From: Spirometra erinaceieuropaei
Taxonomy: Eukaryota; Platyhelminthes; Cestoda; Diphyllobothriidea; Diphyllobothriidae
Length of the DNA stretch: 64,000 nt
Assembly (NCBI GenBank): GCA_902702965.1
Contig: CACRXP010000006.1
Location: 2,335,661 to 2,399,660, forward strand
Reading direction: 5' to 3'
Shown here: positions 11,624 to 23,408 of the stretch, piece after piece
Layout of the letters: each line of letters starts with the position of its first letter
Numbering within the stretch: position 1 is the first letter of the stretch
Translations under genes and position numbers: made by a program
The notes under the pieces: model-generated
Told to the model about the DNA's origin: nothing
Databases searched by the model: none
The model's input: the letters and a program-made list of their open reading frames with translations, nothing else

Positions 11624-12260
11624 CTGCAATATAACAGAAACTTGTCAAACTGAGTTGACATTTCAGAATCAGATTCCTAAAACCATCTGCGCCACTTTTT
11701 GTACTTCACTCAGTTTATTTGATAGAGTCAATATACTTATTAAAACTGCATCTTCTAGCTGTCTGTTCGTGGCCTAAGTGATGCCAAGGAATGCGCTTAG
11801 GATTCACACAGAGGCTTTAGCATGAAAGACAGTAGAGGTTTTGTCATTCGAGTGCATGATGCTACTCGCATTCTGGATCGACTTCGACACTGTCGCGGTG
11901 ACATCGAGACTGCAAAGGATTTTTTAAATTTGCTATGACCACGCCGGCAAATATCCTCGACCAGTCTCCAAACCAAGAATTACGCAGGTCATGTCTTAGA
12001 GCCTAGTGGTCAACCGATTGATCAAACAGTGAGTTTATAATGGTATTTTTGCATCTGCAATAAACAGGACGGTTTTGCAACCAATTGTCTTGGTGCAAGT
12101 GATGACTTAAATGCGAAGGGGCAGGAAGCCAAACACTGAAACAACTGCGGCACAGCGTTCTGATGGTACTCATTCAGATGTCACACTAAAACATTTCTTT
12201 TGGACCAGTTTTTTTTAACTTAAAAGTAGGCTTTCACAAAACTCTTAAGCTTCCAAAATT

Positions 12261-12630
12261 GTTATGATCCGGTCTGGTACTGGAAACCACGTAGAGCGTA
12301 TGCACACTCGACTCCTGACCCGATACCACAGTGACAGAGAAGGAGAGCATGACCAGCCACGAAGAAGTGTATTAAGAACTGCAAGTCAAGATAAACTCGA
12401 AGTGACGCGTACTTACAAAACCCTACAGTGGTTCGCCTACGTTCGGCCCAATGCACTTCGGGAAGGACATTCTAGACGAGCTGGTCGATAATTCGAATAC
12501 ACAGATCGATCAGGCTCGAGGAAAGCAGCCAATGGAGAGGCGGCACAATTAAACTGATAGCGCTATAGGGGAAACGCACATGGCGTCCAGTGACTGGCTA
12601 ACTTATGTTTTTGGGAGTGTAGGCAATCCC
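12261..12630 (-). repeat. Dispersed repeat (family D)
   Basis: The reverse complement aligns end to end with 27924-28250: TGTTGGGA-TGCCT-ACTCCC, CTCTCCATTGGCT, CATTGGGCCGAA, GGCGAACCAC-GTAGGGT, and CCAGTACCAGACCGG near the end. In the 27.9-kb copy the centre reads GTTATAAATATGCGTC, a TATA-like box; here it has decayed to TTGTAAGTACGCGTC. No protein is encoded. At 27.9 kb the unit lies inside a larger insertion that also carries SINE ends. Confidence 0.6.
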
Positions 12631-13019
12631 AACAAAAAAAAGACTTGAGTAATAGCTTTATCCCGGAACGCAATGCGTGTTTATCATCCGATTCCTTCCC
12701 AAAATCTAATATCTGTTCTACATAAACATCCACACAGACGGCACTCCCCCAGAGTTCATGCATATGGCTAACATTGATACCCTTGAAAAGTCGTCAAAAT
12801 CGTACGCGCTATCTCCTCCTGTGCTTCATGGGAGCGTATAAACCACTCCAGGGGAACACGAAACACTTCAAACACCACCTGCAATGCCTGAAACTACAAT
12901 TTCCACATCAGTATCGCAAAGGGTCAGGGGAGCAAGACGGTAGAAAGCTAGGTAGGGAGTCATCTGATGACGGGGCGCGCCATAGCAGCAACAGATTACT
13001 GTCAAATTCAGCAAAGTAG

Positions 13020-14400
13020 AAAAATTCACTCAATATGTAAAATGACATTCCCTAAAAGGAGAAGTAGTCTAACATGCCCCCTGATCCAAATCACTTCGGT
13101 AAAATCCAAGATCTTTACGCAGGCCTGGACAGACTGAAAAGGCCCACGTTAATGTGTTCTTCAGATGATTAAGCCCATCGCAGAAGAACCGCCCTCAGAG
13201 ACGTAATGCTCGCAGTCCAAGTTTCTGGGCTAAGGGATAACACGTCCGGGGAGCTCTAGGGAAAGAACGCGGCGAGCAGCGGAGGCGCAATAATAACGAA
13301 GCCACTACGCCTATGTTTGCGTGTGGATCGCCCTACCGAAAATATTCGGCGAAAAATACGACCCGAATCATCTGAAAAGAGAACTACCAACTTCAGCGGT
13401 AAATCGATAAAGGTGTATGTGGAAAAGAGCGCTCGATACAAATGTCAGCAAAAATGCAAAGTAGCATGTTGAAAAGGGCAGATGCAAAGTAGCGCTAAAA
13501 GCAGCCCAAAAGTAAGATGTGATCGGCGCTACACGGTAGCAAATAAGAATGGCGCTGCGACGATGGAGAGCATTAAACATGACGGTCGGTAGTATCACAG
13601 GCAATGAGTGGAAATCGCAGTAAGAGGGCAGTAAATGAGGGCGGTCAAGTAGGAAAAGAATATTAAAAGGCAAAAAGAAAGGCATTAAAATGTCATATGG
13701 TTGGCGAGGGGGAGATGGCACGATGAGGAGAGTATCAGGGATCGTTAAGGAAAATCTGCGTGATGGAGCGCGAAGAGTCTGAATCCTCGTGTTGAAACTG
13801 TGGACTTAGGCGGCTTCTGACAAACACAAGATCATCTGCAAGGGAAGCATAAAAATCAACTGAAAGTAAAATATAGGCAGATTTAGGGAGGAAATAGAGA
13901 ATAGTCAAAGGGGAGAAAGGTCATCCCTTGCTGGACAGCCTCAAGCAGTGAAATATTGCTCAAAAGCCAAAAAGTGGTCGGTTTGGAAAAGTAAAAACTA
14001 ACTGGCCTGCGTGATTCAAAGGCAGAGATTTCTGACGGGGAGATGAATGAAGCATATTAGGGAGGAGGCCAGGGGCCAAAACGCAGTGTAACACTAAAAA
14101 AATAGCGGTTCTGACATTTAGTAAATAGACGTAGTGGGTTGAATCCCGCAAGCGGAGCCCAAACTCAGTCGGCGGCAGGGTTACTCGAAGTCCAATGACG
14201 TAGGCAGAGGGTGAATTGAGTGAATCAACTTAGGGATACGGACTTGCGTAGAATCTACCTCACACCCTGTTTCCAAAACCCGGTGTGTTCTGATGGCAAG
14301 ATAATGCCAAGAAGACAGAGTATAGGTGTGAGCGTAGCGGCCGACAGAGCTAAACGGCTGCCTATACATGAAGCACACGACTTGGCTCCAGGCTAGCAGT
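13020..14400. other. Purine-rich plus strand, no gene
   Basis: The plus strand is strongly purine-biased, which opens artificial minus-strand frames rich in Phe, Leu, Ser and Pro. No motif, splice pair or known repeat was recognised. Confidence 0.4.
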
Positions 14401-15129
14401 AATCCAAGCTATGAGTTTTAGTTCTCTGTGATCGGTCCGAGCACGCTCAACTTATTATAAAGAGTAGTAAATTGGTTTGCTTTGAGCAAGAATACCCACG
14501 GATCAACTTCACCTGTCCTCTTTCTACCGCCCCGAACTAATGGTCACTTAACGGACTGGTGACGGAACTGGAGGCAGTGACTTCCGTTACGTAGAGCCGT
14601 TGCCTACTGCGTGCTATGCCCGCGAAAATAAACAAGTGAGTAGTTCTGCCGTCATCTCTGACTCTTAAAAGCATCCCTCTAGGGCTAGTGCGCGTATAGT
14701 AGATGGCCACAGCGTGCGCGCATAGGACCGAAAAGGTCCATGTATTGACGGCATGTCTAGAAACCAAGTGGGTGAGAGAGATGGATGGAATTTGCTGGTG
14801 TCATATGCGCGTCCAACCGAATATGTCCACGTCGATGCTGAACAAGAGGGTTGTGGCCGCGTCTATACACCTTACTCTTCCATTCGTGTTGCGATAGATT
14901 CGCAGGTGGCCGACATACTAGATGCATAACTGTGGTGCGCGATCGCTGGTGGGCAAGTCGACGCCGGGGGGGGGACGTCTGAACCCTTGTGTTGATGGGT
15001 GTCCAGACGACGTTTCCGTTGGGTCAAACACAAATATGTCCGAGGAGAGCAAACGGGGACTGCAACATGGTGTTACAGAGAGGATGGGCGGGAAGGATGT
15101 TCTCATTCGTGATGCTAGTGGTAGCGGCA

Positions 15130-15820
15130 GTTGGTTTTGTAGGGGGTGAGTCGATGGGATTGCCATTGCAACGAATTCAAGGGTGCCCAGCAAGGACTAT
15201 CAGGGCTTTAAACGTGCGTCGACAGCAAGCATATATTGACAGGAGTTAGACAGTATGAAGTGCTGGTCGATGGCATTCCAGTGTTTCGCACTGGACTCCA
15301 GTTATGGGCGGCTGTTTGCAGACCTGCTGGTCCTATCCGCTCGTTCTCCAAGTCTCTTGGCTAATGTGAAGGCACTCGAGGGAGGTTATCAGTGTGTCCT
15401 TGTAGTGTCGTTCTCATTAAATCCTGTTCGTGATTGCGCGTAGCGACGTCTCCATGGCAGAATCATTCCAGCGTGCATTAATCAATCATTCCCTCGATGT
15501 GATTGCTCCAACGTCGATGGTCCTGTCTCAGCATGACGCAGATGCACAGAATGCCAGCCGGCCTAAGTACATGGATATGCGAGATCCGTTTCCACCACTC
15601 CATATTTAATGTCCGAGGGAGTGGTCGGGCTTTCTTGGTCGGCTTTGGCAAACTGCTCTGGATTCTGCGTCGCAGAGGAGTATTGTCAGGAAAAAAGCCC
15701 TGTACGTATGGAATTCCGTTAAGACGAAGAAAACAGGATGATCCCAGAGTGCGTGCCAGACTAGGCAACCATGATACGCACGAATGGACACGATCTAGCC
15801 TCGGAGAATCATTCAAATCA
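15130..15820 (-). pseudogene. RTE-type LINE 3' end, frameshifted relic
   Basis: Across two frames the minus strand reads like the C-terminus of RTE-type reverse-transcriptase proteins: EWWKRISHIHVLRPAGILCI then VMLRQDHRRWSNHIEGM (usually ...LRQ-LRW-GHL-RM), then YKDTLITSLECLHISQETW, and finally CRRTFKALIVLAGH, the C-x2-C...H remnant of the terminal zinc finger. The order of these blocks matches that family. Stops and at least one frameshift make it non-functional. The catalytic RT core is not present in this window. Confidence 0.6.
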
Positions 15821-16439
15821 GCATTGACGACTCACTGCTCAAGGGGCCAAACATAAATGAAAGACAATAGCTGACCGGATACGCACAGAATGACGAAGGG
15901 ATGAAACCACAGGGCGGTAGGACTTAGTCCTTTGACTTCAGACAAATAATAATGATCAAAAATACAGGTCGAGGGTTATTGGAACGATTTCTCTTCCCCC
16001 TTTCTTAGTCACCCTGCGTGAAGCTGGAGCTAGGCACTGCAGAAGCGCGTGGAAGCTACAGTTTAGAGGTTCGGGTTTGACCACAATTATATACTACTTA
16101 TCTATGCGAGGCAGGTAGGCGCATAAATTTCCAAATTCTCCAACACCTATGAGAAAAATAAGACAAATGAGTCACGGATCGGCATTCATTACATCAATGG
16201 CCTGAAAAAAAGATGGATCAAAACGGTCAGTCGGTCGGAGAGTTTACGAGGACGCGGCGGGAGGGTAAATAGAAGCGTTGACCGTTGGACGCAGCAAAAT
16301 GTCCACACAACAAGCAGCACACATTCACGTTACTCTTTGATTGGCCAAAAACCAGCCAATCAGTGCACATGGCCAATGGCCGAAAAGTAAAAGCACAGCA
16401 TTTGTGGACTTGCAATTCGTTTATCCAAGCTGTTATATG

Positions 16440-17150
16440 AAATGCGGTCCTGCGTGGAAAAAAATGATCTAGCCAGTAAATTTCACAGAACCAACGCAAC
16501 GTTAGCGTCAGTAAAGAAGGGGGCGCATGATGCTGCGACCAAAGACTCAAAAAAAGTTAAAAGACAAGAAATGGAGAGAAACAATAAAGGAAGGGATGGG
16601 GGGAGTAGAAGGGACGTCAGGAAGTGAAAGCAAGAGGGAGCCCCACCGATTTAGCGCAAAGGGTTTTAAAAGTTAGGGAGAGACGGAGAGTGGAAAAAAG
16701 ATCTACAATCTTACCAAGGTCTTCCATAAGGAGGTCTAAAAAGGGCGGAGAAAAGTGTCCAAACCAATCGATACAGCACTCGAACAAAAAGCATTTAAGA
16801 GGGTGCAAGACTGCCGGAAAGGAGTAGGATAAAGCCGTCGAGAGGGAACAAAACGCATTCAAAACGGCTCGAGGGCAGGCAGGCACAAATGTAAGAAGTA
16901 GATATATTCTAGGGCAATGCAATTTGGTATCCTAGATGACAACTGCACAAGAAATGGATGCTGATGGTAAAAAACAAAATAGAACAATAAAAACAAACAA
17001 GAATGACCAGAGATGAAATAAATGGGTGACTAAAATGAACAGTTCCAGTAGATGGGCGAATCCAGCTTCCGGTATGGACATTCGGAAAGTTGAACTGACA
17101 GAGTTGCAAACTGCAAGATGAACGGAGTCAGGCTCAAACTCCAGATTCAA
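16440..17150. other. Purine-rich plus strand, no gene
   Basis: GA-rich plus-strand sequence gives artificial Lys/Arg/Gly-rich frames and, on the other strand, Phe/Leu/Ser-rich frames. Nothing recognisable. Confidence 0.4.
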
Positions 17151-18158
17151 CCGGCCTGGGACCGAGATAGGATTTAGTGAGTATGGCAGGTGTGCCAGAA
17201 ATAGCCAATTACGTATCCAGAATGGATGTCACTAATCCCCTTTTGTGTGAAATCCCCGCGCAGACGGGTTGTTCAGCTCTGTGAGCCACTGGCGCCAATC
17301 CCGCATCAGATGACTGACCGGCTTAGACAGTAGACTGATGCCTGGGAGGGAAGGAGGAGGAGTGAAGTCGACTCTAGGAACAACAGAAGCGAAGAGACGA
17401 GTCCTAAGGCCTAACCGCACGGACACCACATTTTGGCGAGTGCTTCCGTATGTGAAGAACGTTTCGGAAGCTGTTGGCCGCCTTCTCGCACCACTTGGGG
17501 TTGGAGTTGCGCACAGACCGGAGGCAACCATCAGGCGTCAGTTAATAAAACCGAAAGATCCCCTACCACGGCAAGAAATCTCTGGGGTCGTTTATCGGGT
17601 CTGGTGCAGTTGAGGACAAAGCAACTACGTCGGGGAAACCAGAGTCGAACGCGAATAGCACGAACACGCTACAGCGGCGCGGAGAAATGACGCCAGCTCG
17701 CGAGTTGCAGCTCATTCGACAAGATCCGGCCAAACACTCAAATTTGACGAGGCCGAAATCCTCGCAAGAGATGACAACCGTTTGAGCCGGGAATTGCTTG
17801 AGTCATGGGTTACTGCGCCCCAGTCCATTAACAAGTGCAATGATCTGCCCATTCCATACTGGGTGCTGAGATTTCGCCTAGGCGGAGTAATTGACCAATT
17901 GGGGAGCGCACAGGTGAACACTTCTGCCAACACTCAAGTCAGCGCGTCAGATGGTCGAGCAATCATCACACCAACATCCAACGCATGCGATGAAATTGCA
18001 GCAATTAACGACGCGAATTTCGACCATCAAACAGCTATCACACCACGGGCAACGATCCTTGATGAAGGGGGGAGCCGTGAATATTCATAGGTATGCGGTA
18101 GCATGGCGGCAGCATCCCATAAATACTGAAGCCCCTTATGCATGAACCACCCACATCT

Positions 18159-18216
18159 GCCTTTGTCTCTGATGATGGTTTCGAGCAGGAATCCGAAACG
18201 TCAGGCTAATAAAGCT
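18159..18216 (+). ncRNA. Hammerhead ribozyme, small PLE type
   Basis: Core CUGAUGA (18169-18175) and GAAA (18195-18198). Stem II is GGUUUC/GAAUCC (five pairs, one U-U mismatch) closed by a GAGCAG loop. Stem III is the palindrome ACGU (18198-18201) followed by C18202, giving a GUC cleavage triplet. Stem I is GUCU/AGGC, a UAAU bulge, then CUUU/AAAG. All invariant core bases are present. The near absence of stem III is typical of PLE hammerheads shown to act as dimers. It lies in the PLE 3' region about 45 nt downstream of a TATA-like box. Confidence 0.7.
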
Positions 18217-18235
18217 CTTGTCGCGGCGATCGTGT

Positions 18236-18258
18236 CTTCTTCTTCTTCTTCTTCTTCA
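18236..18258 (+). repeat. (TTC)n tail of the PLE
   Basis: About seven TTC units directly after the conserved GCGATCGTGTC of the PLE 3' end. TTC-rich sequence also follows the other copies, so this is probably the element's own 3' terminus. Confidence 0.6.
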
Positions 18259-18284
18259 AGGAACAACGTCCACAAGACACTCAG

Positions 18285-18600
18285 AACATACTCCTTATTA
18301 TAAATAATCTGACGCGCATTTAAACCACCACGGCGCGCTTAAGGCCGTGACTTGGGAGGTTGCCCACTGACGGGCCAACTTGGTCCGTCCAGGACGGAGA
18401 GTCGTGATACAATGGCTCCCTCTCAATGTGGCCTCTGTGGCATTCCTACTCAGTTGTGATCCAGGCACTCCTTTTTTCTGTGAAGGCCTGGCTCTTTGTG
18501 CGCGGATCGGGCGTGTGTGTGGCACACGCAGACGATCCAACCCCTTCGGGCCTCTGGACTCTGTCTTGACACTGGGCTAGGTGGGTGGAGAAGGGGGTGT
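18285..18600 (-). repeat. Dispersed repeat (family C), minus copy
   Basis: Shares with 22380-22720 (minus), 25540-25900, 36270-36640 and 59880-60115 (plus) the blocks GTCTACGCGTGCCACACAC near one end, TGGTAGGTT-AAGCGCG in the middle, then a TTATTATA-like segment and AATGC. Copies are 300-400 bp and diverged. No coding capacity. It could be a SINE or a solo terminal repeat; no target-site duplication was recognised. Confidence 0.5.
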
Positions 18601-18700
18601 GCGAGGGGGGGGGATGCTAGGCAAGTCTACTGTCATTGTAAACTAATCCATGCGCAAGTCACTGCCACATCACTAATCGCCCCGAGGCTACTGACGTGTC
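18600..18700 (+). repeat. Dispersed repeat fragment (family G)
   Basis: The block G(C/T)GCAAGTCTAC, ACTA-TCC and CAAGTCACTGCC also occurs at 25040-25150, 29640-29700 and 37110-37215, where it continues into GTTGTGGAACAC and GGTGGACAT. It usually lies beside family C or E copies, suggesting a longer composite repeat. Confidence 0.35.
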
Positions 18701-18730
18701 TTAGTTGAAAGACAGTCCAAGAAGTAAAAC

Positions 18731-18818
18731 GCATGCATTTCGCCTTGCAGTAGGGCCTAAACGGCGAAAATCCGCCAATAGGGGAGCAACACTGAGGGAC
18801 AATGAATCAACAAAGTAG
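18731..18818 (+). repeat. 88-bp direct repeat of the LINE RT end
   Basis: Nearly identical to 19490-19577: both contain GCATGCATTTCGCCTTGCAG and GGCGAAAATCCGCCAATAG. The downstream copy is the last coding part of the RT fragment. The upstream copy is therefore the end of a second LINE unit or a local duplication flanking this one. Confidence 0.7.
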
Positions 18819-18893
18819 GACAAACGCCTAATCTAAAAATTTTCTGAAATCGAGATAAAAGGAAGGCTGCTGATATGGATAACAAATTTTCTT

Positions 18894-19577
18894 ACAGGGA
18901 GATCTCAAACCGTGTGCGTTGAGGCCTCAAGGTCAACTCCTACCCCCGTTCAAAGTGATGTACACCAGGGCTCCGTCTTAGGGCCGTTGCTATTCCTGGC
19001 TTACATTAACGACTGCGTCGACGACCTGGGATGCAGCGCCATCATGTTTGCTGACGATGTTAAGTTGTGGAGAACCATCAGATCTGATGCAGACAGGTAC
19101 TTGCTTCAAGACGTTCTCAACCGCCTGAACAGTTTGCTAACTCATTGGCTCCTTAATTTTAATGTGGACAAATATGTGGTTCTGAGACTCCGCAACAAAA
19201 AGACCAGTAAGGAGCACGATTCCTTCCAATACGTCCTTGGTGGTCAGCCCCTTTCAAATGTTGTGGAACAGAAAGACCTCAGCGTCATAATGACCTCCTC
19301 ACCATCACAATGTCAAAGGGCAGCCAAAGGTGCGATAAGGATGTTATTTGCGCTGAGGCGAGGATTTGTGCAGATCGATAAAAAGCTGTTCGGAAAAACC
19401 TATGGGGCACTCGTCCGGTCTCACTTAGAGTATGCAGTCCAGACCTGGCGACCGTGGATGAAGAAAGACTATCAACGACTGGAAAGAGTGCATGCATTTC
19501 GCCTTGCAGTAGAGCCTGAACGGCGAAAATCCGCCAATAGGGGATCAACACCGAGAGACAAGGAATCAACAAGGTAG
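18894..19577 (+). pseudogene. CR1/jockey-type LINE reverse transcriptase fragment
   Basis: One open frame with the RT signature VHQGSVLGPLLFLAYINDCV (usually PQGSVLGPLLFL-YIND), then CSAIMFADDVKLW (the FADD catalytic box), then the thumb-like region with NSLLTHWLLNFNVDKYVVLR and YGALVRSHLEYAVQTWRPW, ending ERVHAFRLAVEP. This order matches CR1/jockey-group LINEs. Upstream RT blocks and the endonuclease are missing. No stop codon interrupts the roughly 220 residues, so this copy is younger than the other LINE relics here, though truncated. An 88-bp copy of its end lies just upstream. Confidence 0.85.
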
Positions 19578-19619
19578 GAGAAGATCTAGGGGGTCCATGA
19601 CAGGGTAATAGAGTGTAGC

Positions 19620-21140
19620 ATGGTGGTCACGAAGGTCAAGAAGGCATGCGTTGGCACGAAAACCTCGCAGAAAAAGTAGTAAACATGCGGCAGTGATTTG
19701 GAGGTGCGAATCCAGTCGAGCTAACGTACCCTCAGTAATATGTTGCGCAGTGGAGCTTGAGGTGCCGGCTGCCATGGGTTCAGTCGGATCTGACATGGGG
19801 TCTTCTGGTTTGAAGTCGATGGCTGCGGATGAGGGAGAGGAAGAGTTTACGGATACGAAAGGCAACAAAACGACAGAAGGACGTATTTCAAGACACTTTC
19901 AATAAAACGCATAAGCAGTAGGTGACGGTTCAATAAAAGTTTACGTACGTCTGCATTTCATGCGTTTGCGATCACGGGCAACTCGCATCCTTCGAGCTAA
20001 AAAAAAAATACGGGAATCAAATAAAGCCACAAGGAATGTTGGTAAATTTGCGCGGATTAACAGACGCGCCCAGAAGAGGGGAAACACTGAGAAGGAATAA
20101 CGTGTCAGGCCTCCCTAAAACAAACAACGTAACATAACCGGAGCCGAACGTAGCGTAAAAAAACTTAATTAAAAAAAGACGGGCATAAAACAACGTTATT
20201 CACCCAGGCCTAAGAAACGGCAAGTAGAAAAGCAGGAGGAACAAAATGTGCCGTGCAAACGCAGCTACTGAGTATTATTTAAGTAGAAAGATTAGCGACA
20301 TTAAAACACTGACTATTGAGATTCCGAGGCCAGTGGCGGAAGAGTAGCACACAAGACGAATGCAAATTACTCCTTCAGCTGTCAACTAACAAGTTACAAA
20401 TAAGGCGGTAGAAGTTCGGAAAATGCATAGTTTAAACAAACGCACTTTTAACAACCCAGACAACCACCCTAGCTAACATTCTGAAACGGATGCAAGCTTC
20501 AGAATGGGCGAGCCCACCTCTAATAGATGTTTGAAGTAGCCGACACTGCGGCCAACCACTGATCAAATACTCCTTTGCCTTCCATTTAAGTGGCTGCGCG
20601 CGATTGAAAGAAAATCAAATGGTCACAGAAACAGTTGGCCGGTGCGCGGACCAGCAAGGACTCACGTTTATCGGTTGATTTTTCCTCTGAAGGGCCGGTT
20701 TGAGCACCGGTCTCCGCCTCAACTGAATAGCTTGGGGAGGATAAAGCGGGCAATGGAGCAGCTTCCTGTACTTGAGGTTCTGGAATGCGGATATGATAAA
20801 TTATTGGAGAAAACGAAAAAAACCACTGTCCCTAAGCTGGACAAAGGTCGATAGTGGTAAGCAAAACTCACCGGGGGTGGCGCTACAAACACCATCTTCA
20901 GGGTCGGGCACGCCTGGCGGAGGAAGGACCACAGTAGAAGACCGCTTGGAGCCTAAGATTTAAACGGAAGAGAAAAAATGAGTTGAACCCAACTATTGCC
21001 CTTTCCCTCAAACAAAATCACCGTCCTTGGGGTTGGGTCGACCCACCCCACGCTCGCACGCAGGGATTCCGATGCCAGGAGTAATACATAGTCTAATTCG
21101 CATTCGCCTTATGATTAAAAACCGTCCACTCTGCTCGTAA
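19620..21140. other. No recognisable gene
   Basis: Low-complexity, AT-rich and purine-rich stretches. Short frames only, no domains, and no clear member of the repeat families. Confidence 0.4.
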
Positions 21141-21141
21141 G

Positions 21142-22136
21142 TACAGTAGGTGGGCTAACTCATGAAATGCCAGCCAAAATTTTGAAATACATTACCGTTT
21201 CGAAACGATTAATTAAGTAGGATTGTGAAACTTATCATCATGCAGCATAATTCTATAATAATTCAGTTACCTCAGGGTGTAGATTTTCGAATGAACTCCT
21301 TTTCGACTACATGCAAGAACTACACTCTGTAAAAAATGACCACTTGTGTAGTATGCAATTTTTTAGTTGATTTTCGATACCGTTAAAAATGCAATTATAT
21401 TTCATGGAAAACATGCGTAAAAATATGCATTCTTTTGCTCATTCGGTAGAAAATGGCGTCTTTTTCCAATTTTATACGCAAAGGAAGGGTATAATTCGGT
21501 TTTTAAAAAGTTTCTGTGCGATTTTTTAATACCGTGGAATGGCCATTCATAAATCGTCATGTCTCTACATTTACTAATGTGGCTTGTAAAGTTAACAATA
21601 TGGCTCAAATCCACTGCTAAATATTATGAACCCCACATGGCGTTCTCTTAATACCGTAGAGAAATGTACGGTTTTCCATACGCAGAAAATATACGACTTG
21701 TAGTTTGGAAACCCTGAATGCAAGTGTAACGGCAGGTCGAGTTCAAAGTTATTCGGTAATTGGAAGAGTTTTTGAAAACCGAATCATACCCTTCCTTCGA
21801 GTATAAAATTGGAAGAAGACGTAATGTTCTACCGACTGAGCAAAAGATTGAATATTTTGCGCATGTTTTCCATGAAATGTAATTGAGTGTTTACGGGGTA
21901 TCGAAAATCGATGAGAAAAATGTATGCCCTTTAAGTAGTCATTTTTTACAGAGCATAGTTCTTGCATGCAGTCGGAAAGATGTTCATTCGAAAGCTGGCA
22001 CCCTGAGGTAACTGGATGATTATAGAATTATGCTGCAAAATGATTAGTTTTACAACCTTACTTAATTAATCTATTTGAAACGGAAACGAATTTCGAAATT
22101 TCGGCCGACATTTCATGAGCTAACCCACCTACTGTA
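21142..22136 (-). mobile_element. TIR element (Tc1/mariner-like MITE), copy A
   Basis: 995 bp, starting TACAGTAGGTGGGCTAACTC and ending with its inverted form, ...CCCACCTACTGTA. The outer roughly 350 bp at each end are inverted copies of each other; a central part of about 290 bp is unique. TA-CAGT termini with a TA duplication are typical of Tc1/mariner elements, and no transposase frame is present, so this is a non-autonomous member. The spacer is in the opposite orientation to copies C and G, so this copy is inserted the other way round. Confidence 0.75.
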
Positions 22137-22379
22137 GTCTTCTGCCACGAAGAAGTCAGACGACGGTGCATAGGGTGACACATGTCCTATGCAAGTCACG
22201 AAAAAGTAGTTTACGTGATTGAAAACAGACAAGTGTGTGTCCAGGCCCACAGGAGGGGTTGAGCTGTAATGCGCGCGCGACAAAAACGGAAGTCCGACAA
22301 GGCCACGGCACGCGCTGAGCTCGCATGAGTACGGGACTAGTGCGTGTAGCGGGATGCCTCAAATATATGCCCTCACAAC

Positions 22380-22720
22380 GCGCCAGATGCTACGCTTAAT
22401 TTCCTTACCCGTTGATTGATAGGCTCGAACAGTCAAATGGTGGGTGGGAAAGGGAAGAGGGAGAGAGGCCGAAAATCGGGGACCCATTCTAATCAATGCA
22501 TTCCTCACTATAATAAATCTGACGCGCTTGAACCTACCACGACGCACTACGAGTTGTGGCCTGGAAGGCTGAAAACTGACGGTATATCTCGGTCCTCCTA
22601 AAGACTGTGATCTGTATGGCACTCCCACCTACGTGATATCCAAGCCATCTGCAGAATTGTCAGGTAAACCCGGAAAATGGGTCAAGTCGCGTGTGTGGCG
22701 CGCGTAGACGAGTCATTTAA
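22380..22720 (-). repeat. Dispersed repeat (family C), minus copy
   Basis: The reverse complement starts GTCTACGCGCGCCACACAC and runs through CGTCGTGGTAGGTTCAAGCG and TTATTATAGTGAGGAATGC to ACTGTTCGAGCCT, matching 25585-25900 in order. Confidence 0.55.
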
Positions 22721-23408
22721 CCAGAGGGAATTTTCGGTCGTTCTGGCTTTATCTCGCTATCAGAGCAAGGACCGCGGTAGAAATCGTGCGAGCCACCGGT
22801 GCTGAAGTGGACGTTGCCACTTACGACGGTCGAAAAGTCACACCAACATATTGCTGGTCGCTTTGCGACTGCCTGCGAAGGCTCTAAATTAAGTCCTAAA
22901 GCACAACTAGACGAGCATGCGCCGTAAACCAATCGTGGTACAAAGATAAGCGACAGTAAAATGCTATTTTCGAGCGAATTGGGCACTGGCAGTTAGAGAA
23001 ACTCAAGTCGCTGACCAGGACGATTGTTATTCCAACCCGGGCTAGTTGATAATAAAGTTTCGAATAAAACGCCCTGCCACAGGCCGAGGAGCTCAAATGG
23101 CAAGGCGTTCAGTGGCTACGACATGACGGCGGCAAGAGAACCAGCGACGGACACTCAAAGTCGCAGTTGTCTGTTTCGGTTTTCCGTTTGTTTCACGGTA
23201 GACTACACGAGACGACTGGAGTTTGAGGTTCCATGTCAAAACCTAGCGAGAATATTACTTTTCAGAAGAAAAGGTGGCGAGCGAACGTTGCTTTCGATAA
23301 CTTCTCGTCAGGCCAGTACAGTCATATATGAGTGCGAAAAATCGATAAGAGTTAGTTTATAAAATATAGGCTAGGCAAGAGCGGAAAGGCGCAGGAAGTT
23401 GTATGTGG

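Larger units (their letters stand above)
17400..18260 (+). mobile_element. Penelope-like element relic: GIY-YIG endonuclease end plus 3' tail
   Basis: The frame ending at 17613 reads WRVLPYVKNVSEAVGRLL, VGVAHRPEATIRRQL, KPKDPLPRQ and SGVVYRVWCS, then an in-frame TGA followed directly by GQSNYVGET. This is the GVVY...C...C...YVGET signature of the GIY-YIG endonuclease of PLEs. Downstream, FDEAEILARDDNRLSRELLE and INKCNDLPIPYWVLR are the usual C-terminal blocks. A noncoding 3' region follows, with a CATAAATA box (18118-18124), a hammerhead (18159-18216) and a TTC-rich end. The RT domain is missing, so the copy is 5'-truncated and dead. The same 3' region recurs at 62281-62720. Confidence 0.8.

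Noticed and set aside
11821..11940. 39-codon plus frame starting MKDSRGFVIRVHDATRI
   Set aside because: Reads like protein but lies among minus-strand candidate exons, is very short and has no clear splice pair.
13368..13721. 117-codon minus frame rich in Phe, Leu and Pro
   Set aside because: A by-product of the purine-rich plus strand; no conserved motif or splice sites.
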